Below are positions 42,154-52,323 of a stretch of DNA of 64,000 bases, one piece after another (within the stretch, counting starts at the first letter, position 1; the number at the start of each line of letters is the position of its first letter). Both the position numbers and the translations under genes were made by a program. The notes below the pieces were generated by a model. The model was not told where the DNA came from. It searched no databases and worked only from the letters and a program-made list of their open reading frames with translations. The DNA lies in assembly GCA_022711755.1 (NCBI GenBank), contig JAKLEA010000001.1:248001-312000 (forward strand), read 5' to 3'. This DNA comes from Planctomycetota bacterium (GTDB lineage: Bacteria > Planctomycetota > Brocadiia > SM23-32 > JAKLEA01).

Positions 42154-44346
42154 TTGCATGCGTTCCGGTATTTTCCCATGTCTGACATGCAGGAGACTGA
42201 AGCGTTGGCTGACGGCGTAAAACGCAAACCCGCCGGAGGGACTCCCGATCACAAGCCGCCGATTGCCGAGATCGGACTTGGAACCTCCGTCCAATATGTC
42301 AAAGGCGTCGGCCCCAAGCGATTCAAGCTCCTTGAGCGTTGCGGGATTCTGACGCTTGAGGACCTTCTCTATTATTCGCCGCTCAGGTACGAGGATCGCT
42401 GCGACGTAACCCCCATATGCCGGCTAAACGTGGACGAAAACGCCGTCGTTCGCGGCACCATCATCGCCACGCAATGGAAAGGTCCGCGCTACGGCTCCAA
42501 ATCGCGCATTGAGGCCTTCGTCCGCGACGAAACGGAGCAGATCACCGCGGTATGGTTCAACGCTTCGGAACATCTCTACAAGCGTCTGATTCGCGGACAC
42601 CGCATCATCCTCTACGGCAAGGTCGGCTGCTATCGCTGGCTCCAGATGGTCAATCCGACCTTCACAACCGCAGAAACCGACGAGGGTCTGGACAAATTCC
42701 GAGCAATCGTCCCGATCTATCCCCTTACCGAAGGCCTGCGGCAGGGAGAGCTATGCCGCATCATCATTCCCGCTGCTCAAACCTACGCCAACCTTGTAGA
42801 GGAAGTCGTCCCCGCATCCGTGCGGCAGGCCAATAACCTCCTGCCCGTCCAGGAAGCGCTCAAGACAGTCCATGCCCCACCAACCATCGAGGCCGGCGAC
42901 ACGGCCAGGCGACGCCTGATCTACGACGAGTTTTTTGTCTTCCAGACTGCCATGGCCGTAAGAAAACGCATCACCGGTCTGGCGTCCGGAATATCCTTCC
43001 GCATCGGACCGAACGTTGACAAGCGCATTCGTGCGCGCTTCCCCTTCACACCCACCGCCGCGCAGGAGAGGGCCGTGCGCGAGATCGCAGACGATATGCG
43101 CTCCGATCATCCCATGAGCCGCCTGCTTCAGGGCGACGTCGGTTGCGGCAAAACACTCGTTGCGGCATACGCCATGCTGGCCGCGCTGGCGGAAAGGGCA
43201 AAGGGCCGGCAGGTTGCCGTCATGGCCCCGACGGAAATCCTGGCCGAACAGCATTTTCTTTTCCTTCGCCGTCTGCTCGAATCCGCCCAGGTCCGGCTCA
43301 TGCTCTTGACCGGCAGTCAGTCCGCCTCCGAGCGCAAGCAGAACCTTGACGCAATCCTCAACGGCGACGTTGATCTCATCGTCGGCACACATGCCTTGAT
43401 CCAGGAAGACGTGGAATTCAAGAATCTGGGTCTTATCGTGATTGACGAGCAGCATCGCTTTGGCGTCGCCCAACGCCACAATCTAGGACGGAAAGGTCCT
43501 GCGCCGGATGTTCTTCTGCTGACCGCCACCCCCATACCGCGCACTCTCGCTCTGACGCTTTACGGCGAGGTTGACGTTTCCATCATTGATGAGATGCCGC
43601 CGGGGCGCGCTCCCGTTCGCACGTTGCTGTTTGATTCGTCCGAGGAGGACCGCGCATGGGAGGCCATCCGCCAGCAGGTCGCGCAAGGACATCAGGCATT
43701 CGTCGTATATCCCGTCATTGACGAGAGCGACAAGCTCGACATTAAGGGCGCGACGAGCGAAGCAGAACGCCTGCAGTCCGGTCCTCTGGCTTCCGCCCGC
43801 GTCTGCCTCCTGCACGGGCGCATGAAGCAGGAGCAGAAGGACGCCGTCATGGAGCAGTTCCGCAAGCGCAACTACGACGTGATGGTTGCGACGACGGTCA
43901 TCGAAGTCGGCATTGACGTTCCGAACGCGACAGTCATGGTCATCAATCATGCTGAGCGACTCGGCCTGGCGCAGCTTCATCAACTGCGCGGGCGCGTCGG
44001 TCGGGCGCAGTTCCCTTCATACTGCATCCTGCTGGCGGAAAGCGCGGGGCCGGATGCCGCTGCGCGCCTTCGGACGCTCACGAAGACGAATGACGGTTTC
44101 AAGATCGCCGAGGAGGACCTGCGACTGCGCGGTCCAGGCGAGTTCCTGGGCACGCGCCAGTCCGGACTGCCGGAATTCCTAATCGGCAACATTGTTGATG
44201 ACCGTGAAATTATGGAGACCGCCCGTCGCGACGCCTTCGCGCTGGTTGCTTCCGACCCCCGGCTTGCCCTGCCGGAACACTCAGTTCTGCGGCGCCGCGT
44301 TCTTGATCGCTACGGAAAGAGACTGGACATCGTCAGCATCGCCTGA
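42154..44346 (+). CDS. recG: ATP-dependent DNA helicase RecG
   Basis: A superfamily 2 helicase that remodels stalled replication forks and Holliday junctions. The wedge domain begins with [13 protein letters not shown] (about 50), an OB-fold follows, then Walker A GDVGCGKT (about 330), DEQH box (about 430), TATPIPRTL and motif [11 protein letters not shown] (about 612). The RecG C-terminal block is present; length of about 720-730 residues is normal. The start is unsure: TTG 42154 is very close to GGAG, while ATG 42178 and 42187 have no ribosome site. Confidence 0.95.
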   Translation: MHAFRYFPMSDMQETEALADGVKRKPAGGTPDHKPPIAEIGLGTSVQYVKGVGPKRFKLLERCGILTLEDLLYYSPLRYEDRCDVTPICRLNVDENAVVRGTIIATQWKGPRYGSKSRIEAFVRDETEQITAVWFNASEHLYKRLIRGHRIILYGKVGCYRWLQMVNPTFTTAETDEGLDKFRAIVPIYPLTEGLRQGELCRIIIPAAQTYANLVEEVVPASVRQANNLLPVQEALKTVHAPPTIEAGDTARRRLIYDEFFVFQTAMAVRKRITGLASGISFRIGPNVDKRIRARFPFTPTAAQERAVREIADDMRSDHPMSRLLQGDVGCGKTLVAAYAMLAALAERAKGRQVAVMAPTEILAEQHFLFLRRLLESAQVRLMLLTGSQSASERKQNLDAILNGDVDLIVGTHALIQEDVEFKNLGLIVIDEQHRFGVAQRHNLGRKGPAPDVLLLTATPIPRTLALTLYGEVDVSIIDEMPPGRAPVRTLLFDSSEEDRAWEAIRQQVAQGHQAFVVYPVIDESDKLDIKGATSEAERLQSGPLASARVCLLHGRMKQEQKDAVMEQFRKRNYDVMVATTVIEVGIDVPNATVMVINHAERLGLAQLHQLRGRVGRAQFPSYCILLAESAGPDAAARLRTLTKTNDGFKIAEEDLRLRGPGEFLGTRQSGLPEFLIGNIVDDREIMETARRDAFALVASDPRLALPEHSVLRRRVLDRYGKRLDIVSIA

Positions 44347-44363
44347 CACAATTCGTGTCAGGC
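44341..44363 (+). repeat. Hairpin over the recG stop codon
   Basis: Perfect inverted repeat GCCTGACAC-aattc-GTGTCAGGC with 9-base arms; it includes the TGA stop. No T-run follows, so it is more likely a 3'-end stabiliser or attenuator between recG and hisI than a full terminator. Confidence 0.5.
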
Positions 44364-44450
44364 AGGTTCAAACTCAACTTGAACCCACCAAACAAAAAAT
44401 GTCTAAATCCCGCGTTGACTCACGTTCAAACGCCTCTGGCGGAAACACCC

Positions 44451-44837
44451 ATGAGAATCTTCGATCTGGTCAAATTCAATAAGGATGGACTCATCCCCGC
44501 AGTCATTGTTGACGCCGCCGACGGGCAGACGCTCACTCTTTGCTACATGAATACCGACGCGCTGAGACTCACCCTTGAGACCGGCAAGGTCCACGTTTTC
44601 CGCCGTTCTAAGGGACGTCTTATGATGAAAGGCGAAACGAGCGAGCATATACAACTCGTATGCGAAGTCCTCTTGGATTGCGAGGGTAATTCGCTGGTCA
44701 TCAAGGTTGAGCAGAAGGTCGCAGCCTGCCACGCCGGATACAAGACGTGCTATTTCCGCCGCTACAATCTCCAGACCGGCGAGCTTGAGACAGTCGGCGA
44801 GAAGGTCTTCAATCCCGAAAACGCGCACGGGAAGTAG
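44451..44837 (+). CDS. hisI: Phosphoribosyl-AMP cyclohydrolase
   Basis: A 128-residue enzyme of histidine synthesis (third step; opens the purine ring of phosphoribosyl-AMP). SKGRLMMKGETSEH and LDCEGNSLVIKV correspond to the substrate and Mg/Zn-binding blocks; the zinc Cys residues are in CHAGYKTCYFRR (about 96-107). ATG 44451 follows GGCGGA by about 7 bases and matches the family start; the frame is open to 44355. No other his gene is in the window, so it is a dispersed his gene. The usual Trp before the first motif is replaced by Phe (VFRRSKGR). Confidence 0.9.
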   Translation: MRIFDLVKFNKDGLIPAVIVDAADGQTLTLCYMNTDALRLTLETGKVHVFRRSKGRLMMKGETSEHIQLVCEVLLDCEGNSLVIKVEQKVAACHAGYKTCYFRRYNLQTGELETVGEKVFNPENAHGK

Positions 44838-44987
44838 ACACCGTATGCGATGTTTGCTTTGGCTCTTTGAGGCGTTGTGCCGCGCCCGTTTGATTGACAT
44901 ACCTTCGTTCCGCCGCGATAATTGAAATCATCGGATGTCGCAAGTTTTTACGCGCCTTCCAACCCGCATAGCAGAACGCTTCACACA

Positions 44988-46523
44988 ATGAAAGGCAAAC
45001 ACGCCCTTCTCGCCGGAGCGGTCTTCCTCGCCTTCGGGGGACTCCTCGTGCAAGCACAAACCGTCCAGTCCGGCGCGGATTCCGTAATCCGGGAGGACTG
45101 GCTGTCCGTCTACATCATGGGCCGCAAGGCCGGATGGGTTCGCTCCACGGTTTCTTCCGCCGTTGCCGATGGGCGACGGACCTTTGAAACGCGCACAACG
45201 CAGAATCTCACCATCAAACGCGGCGCGACCACTCTGAACATCGTGCAGGAAAGCCGCGTCGTCGAGGACGAAAACGGCAATCTGATCAGCTTCAACGTAG
45301 CAATCGAGGAGCCGAGATCAAAACGCTACATTATTGGAAAAATCGTGAACGGCGACCTGCTTTCCTATTCCGGGTCTTCACCCGAACCGGTCTTCCAGAA
45401 ACGCGCGATTACAGAACAGGGGCGCTGCCCCTACTGGCTCGACAAACGCGCCCGCGAATCCGGCTATCAACCCGGGCAACAGATGGAATTCTTCGCTTGG
45501 ATGCCGGAGGTTGACCACACCCGTCCGCTACGCGCGCAGGTTGCCTACAAGGGGGACGCCGAGGTTGAAATTCTAGGCGGCAAGCGCAGACTCCATCGCG
45601 CCGAGATGACTAGCGAGGGGTTCAAGGGCATCACAATGGTCAGTTGGTATGACGATGACGGCGTGATGTGGCGCAACGACACCGGCGGATTTCTGGGGCT
45701 GAAACTGCTGCGAACCAATGAAACGCTTGCGAAATCCATGGACGAGCCGGCGGAACTCATGGTTTCGACATATGTTCCCGCCGACCGGCTTCTAAGCGAT
45801 CCCCGGCGCGTATGCAAGGCGCAATATCGTATCCGCGCGAAGGACGGCGCGAAACTGCCCGATTTTCCCGAAGGCGTCGGCCAGACGGTGGCCAAGGGGG
45901 GCGACGGCGAAGTAATCATCGAGATCGCGCTGTCCCGCCCAGCAGCGAGCATTCCTTTCCCCTGCAAACTACCTGCCGGGGAGCTGAAGGAATATCTGGC
46001 CGCTTCGCCGCTTCTTGAGATTGATGATCCTGCGGTCGTTCAGGCCGCCGCACAGGCGACCGTCGGCGCGAAGGATTGCATGGACGCGGCCCGCGCAATC
46101 GAAGCATGGGTCAGAGCGACAGTCAAGACCAAGGGGCTTGACGTGGGTTTTGCATCGGCGCTGGAGACGCTCAAGCAGTCGGAGGGCGACTGCACGGAGC
46201 ACGGCGTTCTCTGCGCGGCGCTGGCAAGGGCGCTTGGGATTCCCAGCCGCGTCGTGGCCGGGCTTGTCTACCTGAGACCTGATGATTGTAAATCCGGGAA
46301 CTTTCCATGCGGAGCCTTCGTCTATCACCTGTGGACCGAGGTCTACATCGGGCAGTGGGTGGCGATTGACGCCGCCGTCATCCCCCCGGAAGGATTCCCG
46401 GTTGACGCGACGCACATAGCCTTCGCCCGGTCTGAGCTTCACGGCCCCATGCCGATGGAGCTTTGCAGCCCGATTCTGGCGGTCGGGGGGGCGATGGAAA
46501 TAGAGATAATAGAAGCGGAATGA
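44988..46523 (+). CDS. Secreted transglutaminase-like cysteine peptidase domain protein
   Basis: A 511-residue exported protein; ATG 44988 begins a standard signal peptide (residues 1-24) that the longer frame (from 44922) would bury. The N-terminal 320 residues are beta-rich and contain no named motif. The C-terminal transglutaminase-like core holds Cys in EGDCTEHGVLCAALARALG (about 403), His in YHLWTEVYIGQW (about 446) and Asp in VAIDAA (about 458), a full catalytic triad. It could act as a cross-linking or peptidase enzyme on envelope proteins or peptidoglycan. The next gene starts in its stop codon (ATGA). Confidence 0.87.
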   Translation: MKGKHALLAGAVFLAFGGLLVQAQTVQSGADSVIREDWLSVYIMGRKAGWVRSTVSSAVADGRRTFETRTTQNLTIKRGATTLNIVQESRVVEDENGNLISFNVAIEEPRSKRYIIGKIVNGDLLSYSGSSPEPVFQKRAITEQGRCPYWLDKRARESGYQPGQQMEFFAWMPEVDHTRPLRAQVAYKGDAEVEILGGKRRLHRAEMTSEGFKGITMVSWYDDDGVMWRNDTGGFLGLKLLRTNETLAKSMDEPAELMVSTYVPADRLLSDPRRVCKAQYRIRAKDGAKLPDFPEGVGQTVAKGGDGEVIIEIALSRPAASIPFPCKLPAGELKEYLAASPLLEIDDPAVVQAAAQATVGAKDCMDAARAIEAWVRATVKTKGLDVGFASALETLKQSEGDCTEHGVLCAALARALGIPSRVVAGLVYLRPDDCKSGNFPCGAFVYHLWTEVYIGQWVAIDAAVIPPEGFPVDATHIAFARSELHGPMPMELCSPILAVGGAMEIEIIEAE

Positions 46524-47920
46524 AGGTAGCAAAGATTAAAACGTGGGGGACGACTGTAATCGCAGTGTTTGTTGTTGCTGTTGCAATAGCGATCATTGGC
46601 GCTTACTTTCGGCAACTCAGGCCCAAGGTCCTTATCGTAGGAGTAGACTATGTGCCCTTTGATTTCCTTATGCGAACATCGCAGGACGACAGGTGGCCGA
46701 CACTGAATAAAATAATGCGTGAAGGAACACATGGCCGCATGAAAGTGGTCTTGCCCGTCAACAAGGAATCCGAATGGAACACAGCGCTTACCGGTGTTAA
46801 CCCAGGCAAGCACGGAGTATTTGCGGCCAGACGCGGTTGGCGGAAAAGCGCAACAGGTTACGAGTTAACCCAAGTATGCGGAGAGTCAAAGACTCCGCTA
46901 TTGAATAAACTCCTGACAAGAGACGGGGGAGAGTCATTCTTTACTTGGATACCTTTCCCTAATATTGGCATGGCAGACAGTATTGGGTATGCAACGACAA
47001 TGACAACCGACTTTCCCGGTTCCAGAATCCAGGAAATGTCCATAGTGAGAGAGGCATATCGCCGTCCAATGACTAAGATAGTCTGTCTATTCTGGTACCC
47101 TAGAAATGACTTATCTGAATTTCCACATTCTGACACATCATCGGTTTGCGCGAACCTTCGCGACCAACACTTTAACGATGTGCTTCAGATGCTTTCAGTG
47201 AATGATCTACTATTGATTGTTTCAACGCGTCTTGAGCGCGGATGCGACCGGTTCGTGAACGTGAATGACATGTTATCGGAGTTGGGAGAGTCATTGGATG
47301 GCTTTGTCATTCGACCTTGGTCCACCTATGGCGCATATTTCGAGCTTTGTCCTGTCAACGGTGATAAAAACGATATCCCTGCCGACGTGCTGCTCGATGT
47401 CCGAAAGAAACTGGCGGAGCAGATCAGGAATTACAAGCTCCCCGGCGAGACGGAATCGCCCTTTGCATCCGTCCATACCGCAAACGAACTTTATCAGGGG
47501 CCGTATGCACGCTCCGGCCCGGATGTTGTCGCAATTCCGAAAGAGGGTTATTACGCAAGCGCTTCCCGCCCGACCGGATTTGAGAAAACGTCGAAGGACG
47601 TCGGTTCCACAGAGATTCCCGAAGGCTTTTACATCGCCTACGGCGGCCCCATTGCCAAGGGTAAAACCGCCGACGCCTGGATTGGCGATATTGCGCCCAC
47701 AATCCTCTATCTTCTCGGCCAACCCATCCCCGGTTACATGGACGGTGATGTCATTCGCGGGGCGATTTCGGACGATTATCTGAAATCCCATCCCATCCGC
47801 CGGACTGACGAGAAACTGCCCGACGCCCCAAACGTCATCGAGATTGACAGCGGTTTTCAGGAACGACAATTGCGCGACGCCGGATACCTCGGCGGAGCAC
47901 GCCAGGAAAACAAGGAATAG
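46520..47920 (+). CDS. Membrane-anchored type I phosphodiesterase-like protein, probably inactive
   Basis: A 466-residue protein of the alkaline-phosphatase superfamily (type I phosphodiesterase/nucleotide pyrophosphatase). One TM helix (about 12-30) is followed by VLIVGVDYV, the nucleophile-region segment ESEWNTALTGVNPGKHGVF and the C-terminal IGDIAPTILYLLGQPIPGYMDG. Key residues look lost: the SDHG metal motif expected after a run of hydrophobics reads VSTRLERG (about 235). It may bind rather than cleave its substrate. It overlaps the transglutaminase gene by four bases (ATGA). Codon use is more AT-rich for the first 700 bases than in the neighbours. Confidence 0.75.
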   Translation: MKVAKIKTWGTTVIAVFVVAVAIAIIGAYFRQLRPKVLIVGVDYVPFDFLMRTSQDDRWPTLNKIMREGTHGRMKVVLPVNKESEWNTALTGVNPGKHGVFAARRGWRKSATGYELTQVCGESKTPLLNKLLTRDGGESFFTWIPFPNIGMADSIGYATTMTTDFPGSRIQEMSIVREAYRRPMTKIVCLFWYPRNDLSEFPHSDTSSVCANLRDQHFNDVLQMLSVNDLLLIVSTRLERGCDRFVNVNDMLSELGESLDGFVIRPWSTYGAYFELCPVNGDKNDIPADVLLDVRKKLAEQIRNYKLPGETESPFASVHTANELYQGPYARSGPDVVAIPKEGYYASASRPTGFEKTSKDVGSTEIPEGFYIAYGGPIAKGKTADAWIGDIAPTILYLLGQPIPGYMDGDVIRGAISDDYLKSHPIRRTDEKLPDAPNVIEIDSGFQERQLRDAGYLGGARQENKE

Positions 47921-48001
47921 GCATCCCAATTACGTAATCACAGGGGCAATTGCGTGTTGCGGCGCGGCCGCATGAAGCGCGTCCGGATCGCTCTCGTAGA
48001 A

Positions 48002-49735
48002 TCATTGCCCCGCCTGTCGCGGCTGTCCCTGGTCTTCGCGGATCAGGATCTTCGTTCCGTGATTCAACACCCCGTAGCCCGGTTGCGTCTTCTCCCCAAA
48101 GCGCAGTTCCGGCCGTGTGAAATATCGCCGCCTGATATAATCCCCAAGCCTCGCGCAACTCGTCCCCCCGAACTCGTCCATCTTGCCGTTGATTACCATG
48201 ATGGTGTTGGCCCAGACGACAAGCCTGACGTTCTTTTCCTCCAATTGCCGTATCACGCGCTCCTGGGCGGCGGTATCAAGCTGCTGATATCCTGAGAAAT
48301 CCATCAGACGGCACGCCTGCGGACGGTCAGCAAGAAACAGATATATCGGCTCGAACGGAACCACAAGAATCGGCTCCCCCGGCTGCGTAAGTTCCTCGAT
48401 GGCCCGCGCCGTCGCCGTCACCGTCTGCGCCCAACTGCTCAACTCCCCTTTCTGACGCTGACGCCAAACGCCGCCGCGCGGGTGATCTACCTTTTCCCAC
48501 TCGACGGTCTGCGTGTAGGACTTCACTCCCACAAACATCACGACGGCGGAAGCGATGGAAAAGACAACCGCCGACAGCACGTTGAGTCTTGTAAAGAGAT
48601 GTTCCTGCCGCGTGCGCCTGTTGAGATACTCCCCCAATCGCGCAACGGTAAAGACGGTTAGGAAAGCCCACGCCGGCGTGCACCAGTAGGACATGCTGTA
48701 CCACGATCCGGCGAGGAGGAACTCGTGCGCCCCGGCCAGCAGCGCGACATACCCGAAGAGAATCGCAGCCCCGCCGCCGTCCCGGAAGTCGCTCTTTTTC
48801 CATTCGAAGATAAGGAAAATGCCGCACACGATCAACACGAGGAACAACATGATCGTCCTAAATGCAAGCAGGACCTGGGCCACGAAATTCACAATAGGCT
48901 GTTTCCCAAAAATGACGCTCACGGTCTCAAGCTCAAAGCGCAGTCGTTCCATTATCGGCGGGTACTGAAGGTGATAACCGGGCAGGTATGGGAAGCAGAT
49001 CGGAATTGACTCCGGCGGGGTCAGAGCCAGTAGTATGGCGTAGACTGTGAAGACCGGAATGCCGAGTATCAACAGCGCTCTGACGGTTTCGCGCGGGCGC
49101 ATTGACCTTGCGCCATCGAGCCTTCCGGTCTGTTGGAGCGCGAAGACGACAATTGCAAAAGCGCCGGCGAAAGCGGCCCCCATATTCAGCTTTACAAGCG
49201 ACAGCAGGACCAGGCTTATTGCTCCTCCATAGAGATTGAATCCGCGAGACCCGCATCCGTTTAAAAACCTGATGAAGAATCCCATGGCGACGACGGAACT
49301 CAACACCCCGCCTACATGGTTGGCGGTCGTGTAAGCCATCGGCATCAGAGCCTGAAAGAACGATCCGACGGCCAAGGCTCCCCCCGTCCGCAACGCGCCG
49401 CGCGCCATCCAGTAGACAGCCATTGCGCATAGGAAGCGCAGAACATTCTCGCCGATCTCAAACGACAAAATGCTCACACCGAAAAGGCGATAGAACACTG
49501 AGTAGTAGAATGGCATGATCGGGCCGTATGGCCAGTCGAAGTCAATGTATGGAACCTGCCCCCTCATCACCAGCAGAGCGGTATACAGATCGCGTCCGCG
49601 GTCGCCTGTCGAATAAAAAGTCCTGGCAAACTGCATTTCCAGCGACATGAAGGTCAGGACGGCAAGACACAGCGCAGCGGGAATGTCCCACTTCGACCAT
49701 CCGACGCCGCCTTTCTTGTCGGTCCCGATTGTCAT
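48002..49735 (-). CDS. Polytopic membrane protein, tandem paralogue B
   Basis: A 577-residue protein with about 11 hydrophobic helices, from ATG 49735, which overlaps the previous stop (ATGA). The first loop after helix one has GDRGRDLYTALLVM and DFDWPYGPIMPFYY; a D-R-D type acidic motif in this loop is typical of GT-C membrane glycosyltransferases. A C-terminal soluble part contains PRGGVWRQR and IYLFLADRPQACRLMDFSGYQ. It is a clear paralogue of the next gene upstream, over the full length. It probably transfers sugars from a lipid carrier outside the membrane; the substrate is unknown. Confidence 0.8.
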   Translation of the reverse strand: MTIGTDKKGGVGWSKWDIPAALCLAVLTFMSLEMQFARTFYSTGDRGRDLYTALLVMRGQVPYIDFDWPYGPIMPFYYSVFYRLFGVSILSFEIGENVLRFLCAMAVYWMARGALRTGGALAVGSFFQALMPMAYTTANHVGGVLSSVVAMGFFIRFLNGCGSRGFNLYGGAISLVLLSLVKLNMGAAFAGAFAIVVFALQQTGRLDGARSMRPRETVRALLILGIPVFTVYAILLALTPPESIPICFPYLPGYHLQYPPIMERLRFELETVSVIFGKQPIVNFVAQVLLAFRTIMLFLVLIVCGIFLIFEWKKSDFRDGGGAAILFGYVALLAGAHEFLLAGSWYSMSYWCTPAWAFLTVFTVARLGEYLNRRTRQEHLFTRLNVLSAVVFSIASAVVMFVGVKSYTQTVEWEKVDHPRGGVWRQRQKGELSSWAQTVTATARAIEELTQPGEPILVVPFEPIYLFLADRPQACRLMDFSGYQQLDTAAQERVIRQLEEKNVRLVVWANTIMVINGKMDEFGGTSCARLGDYIRRRYFTRPELRFGEKTQPGYGVLNHGTKILIREDQGQPRQAGQ

Positions 49736-51630
49736 TTCTTCAAACCTGCTCCAGCGCGTCTTGCCTGAACCAGCATTCTCAGCGCTGTTCCATCGTCCCC
49801 TCGCCACGGCTCCGCCTTCGGCCCTTCGCCCCCCCTCATTCTTACCGTAGTTCCATGCATCATATAACTCAAGCCGTAACCTTGAGTGAATCCGTATGAT
49901 GCCGTGATTGGGAAGTAATTTCTGATGTATTCACCGAGCTTGCGGCAATGCGAATCGCCGAAACGCTCCGACGCGCCCTTGATCCAGACACTGGTATTCG
50001 TCCAGACCGCGCAACGGACATTCTGCGCTTCCATCGCTTCAATTATCGCGTTTTCTTCCGCCTCGGACACGTTCTGATAACCGGAGAAGTCAACAAGCCT
50101 GCATACGCTGGGCCTGTCAGCAAGAAATAAGTATATGCTATCCATCGGGCCAACAAATATCGCTTCGCCTGGCATGGTTTCAGCCTCGATCCGTCGGGCC
50201 GTGTAAAGAACGGTATTGGCCCAGCTTGTCGGATCGCTTGGCATGCGCATGTGCCACACGCCTCCGCGCGGATGGCTCAGATACTCCCACCCAGCATTGG
50301 TTTTTGATATTTCGCCGACGTAAAGCTCGGATTGTTCCCTTGCGACCCAGCAGAGAACAAGCCCGGCGGAGGACATGGCGACTGCGCCAATCCTGCTTCT
50401 CTGCCGCTGGTCAAGCAGTTCTCTGGGAATCACCCGCCCGGCGAAATATGCCACGCCAGCCGCGAAACCGGCGGTCATGATCGGGCCGGCAAAGAATCCA
50501 AGCGAATACCACGATCCGGCGGTCAGGTATTCGTGCGCCACAACAAACATGAGCAAAATCAGAGAGGCCGGAAGCCGTGTCGAAGCGCCCGACTTCGCTC
50601 CCCGCGCCGGTTTTAATGACGCCACAAGTAACCATGCAAGAAGAGCAGCCAGCGCGGCAAACCATTCCATCGCGCGGAAGAATTTAAAAGATTTTGCCGC
50701 AAGCTGCGTGACGGGAACCATGGCCGCGTCATTTGCAAACTCGGAAATCTCCCGGACCAGCGATTCATCGAAACCGCTGTAAAGATTGTGATATCCCCCC
50801 ATCCACGGGAAGCATCTCCCTATTGCCGCCCGGGGCATTGACGCCACAAGAGGAATATAGACGATGCAGATGATCCCGATAAAAAGCGCCATTGATAGAA
50901 CGCTCGATTTCATGCCGCAGAGAATGCGTTCCATATCAAGATTTCCCGCAGATTTGAGGACCAGCGCGTCCTGAATGAACAGCGATCCGAACATTCCGGC
51001 GGCGAGCGCGACGCCTATATTCAGTTTCACCAGGCAAAGCAATCCAAGAAAGACCGACATCTTTACCAACTCCCGCCCCATTTCGGGCGAATCGGACGAC
51101 TCCCCTTTGGTTCGCAAAATGCTTGCGTCGAACCTCAGCAATCGCACAAACGATATCAACGCCAGAATGATCAGAAGGATTCCGCCTATATGATTTCCGG
51201 TGTGCGACATGTGATGGATGGGCGCAGTGCATAGCCAGAGCATGGAAAGAGCAAATCCCCCTGCCCCGCCAAGGAGTTCCCTACCCAACATGAACATCCC
51301 CGCGCAACACAACATCACAAGGACCGTCTCCCCCGTCTCGTAGGCGAGCATGTTGACGCCCAAAATCCTGTACCACGCGGCGTAATAGAAAGGCATCGCC
51401 GGACCGTACGGCCAGTCGAAATCCTTGTAGGGCAGCTTTGCGTCCATCGCCAGCATGGCCGTATAAAGGTCTCTGCCACGGTCATTAGTCGGATAATCAA
51501 TGTAGGCAAATGACGGGAGGAGCGTAAGGCCTCCCAGCAAGACCGTGAGGACAAGCCATAAATAATCCCTGGAAACAACGGGTTTGGGTTCGGTAACACG
51601 GGCAAGCTCGCTGGTCTCTGACGGTTTCAT
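49732..51630 (-). CDS. Polytopic membrane protein, tandem paralogue A
   Basis: A 632-residue protein with about 11 hydrophobic helices, sharing with its downstream neighbour the blocks NDRGRDLYTAMLAM, DFDWPYGPAMPFYY, AHEYLTAGSWYS(L), PRGGVWHMR and IYLFLADRPSVCRLVDFSGYQ. The N-terminal 20 residues are cytoplasmic. The extra length lies mainly in the C-terminal tail. GT-C-like membrane glycosyltransferase is the best guess. The two genes overlap by four bases and must arise from tandem duplication. Confidence 0.8.
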   Translation of the reverse strand: MKPSETSELARVTEPKPVVSRDYLWLVLTVLLGGLTLLPSFAYIDYPTNDRGRDLYTAMLAMDAKLPYKDFDWPYGPAMPFYYAAWYRILGVNMLAYETGETVLVMLCCAGMFMLGRELLGGAGGFALSMLWLCTAPIHHMSHTGNHIGGILLIILALISFVRLLRFDASILRTKGESSDSPEMGRELVKMSVFLGLLCLVKLNIGVALAAGMFGSLFIQDALVLKSAGNLDMERILCGMKSSVLSMALFIGIICIVYIPLVASMPRAAIGRCFPWMGGYHNLYSGFDESLVREISEFANDAAMVPVTQLAAKSFKFFRAMEWFAALAALLAWLLVASLKPARGAKSGASTRLPASLILLMFVVAHEYLTAGSWYSLGFFAGPIMTAGFAAGVAYFAGRVIPRELLDQRQRSRIGAVAMSSAGLVLCWVAREQSELYVGEISKTNAGWEYLSHPRGGVWHMRMPSDPTSWANTVLYTARRIEAETMPGEAIFVGPMDSIYLFLADRPSVCRLVDFSGYQNVSEAEENAIIEAMEAQNVRCAVWTNTSVWIKGASERFGDSHCRKLGEYIRNYFPITASYGFTQGYGLSYMMHGTTVRMRGGEGPKAEPWRGDDGTALRMLVQARRAGAGLKK

Positions 51631-51728
51631 CTGATCCGAATGCGCTGTTTCACCAGCCGCAGTGATTGATTCCCGGCATTATTGAAAATCCAAGAACAAA
51701 GTGATAATAGCATTACGCCGACAGTCTC

Positions 51729-52136
51729 TCAATGCCTGCGGAAATGTGGAGGGATTGTCAGCGACCTGGGAATCCGCATCCCCATTCGCGTCATCCGTTT
51801 CACCACCTCCTGGCGCAGTCGCTCCTCGTCGGTGATCAAGCCGCCGTCAACCATTGCCAGCAATCCGGCATCAACCACGCCCTCGATCGGGGCAACGTAT
51901 CCCTTGATGTTCTGAACATAGGGACAATCCGCCGGAAACACTCCGCGCGTTGCTGCGGCATCCCTGTCCAGACAGTCGGGATTGACCTCATGCCGACGGT
52001 CATAAACACGGCAAAGTCCCGTCTCCCGATCGTACCATCCGCACATTATGGGGGTCGCAAAGATCACGTCGGCGACGATCAACTTCTCGCGGCAGCATTT
52101 CCCGCATCTTCTGCAAAGTTCCTCTCCATGGGTCAT
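51729..52136 (-). CDS. YkgJ-type cysteine cluster protein
   Basis: A 135-residue protein with an N-terminal cluster CRRCGKCC (residues 8-15), then C32, C42, C54 and C71, as in the YkgJ family of putative zinc or iron-sulfur chelating proteins. The function of the family is not established. It is a single gene in a short operon context and starts with ATG 52136. Confidence 0.85.
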   Translation of the reverse strand: MTHGEELCRRCGKCCREKLIVADVIFATPIMCGWYDRETGLCRVYDRRHEVNPDCLDRDAAATRGVFPADCPYVQNIKGYVAPIEGVVDAGLLAMVDGGLITDEERLRQEVVKRMTRMGMRIPRSLTIPPHFRRH

Positions 52137-52323
52137 GGCTGGGTATTCTAATCTGCTTCAATCATATTAACAATATTCCGCGTCATGCCGTTTTCCGGTT
52201 TGCTTCCGGATATCGTGGCCAATGCTTGTGCTTGACATGGGCGAACTCCGGGGCATATCATTCCCTACGGTCGAACGATGCGGCATCTTTCCGTCGCAAC
52301 CATTTCAAAAGGAGGCGCGTTCA

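Noticed and set aside
42751..43479. Minus-strand frame of 242 codons inside recG
   Set aside because: It is an antisense shadow of the helicase core, without independent start signals.
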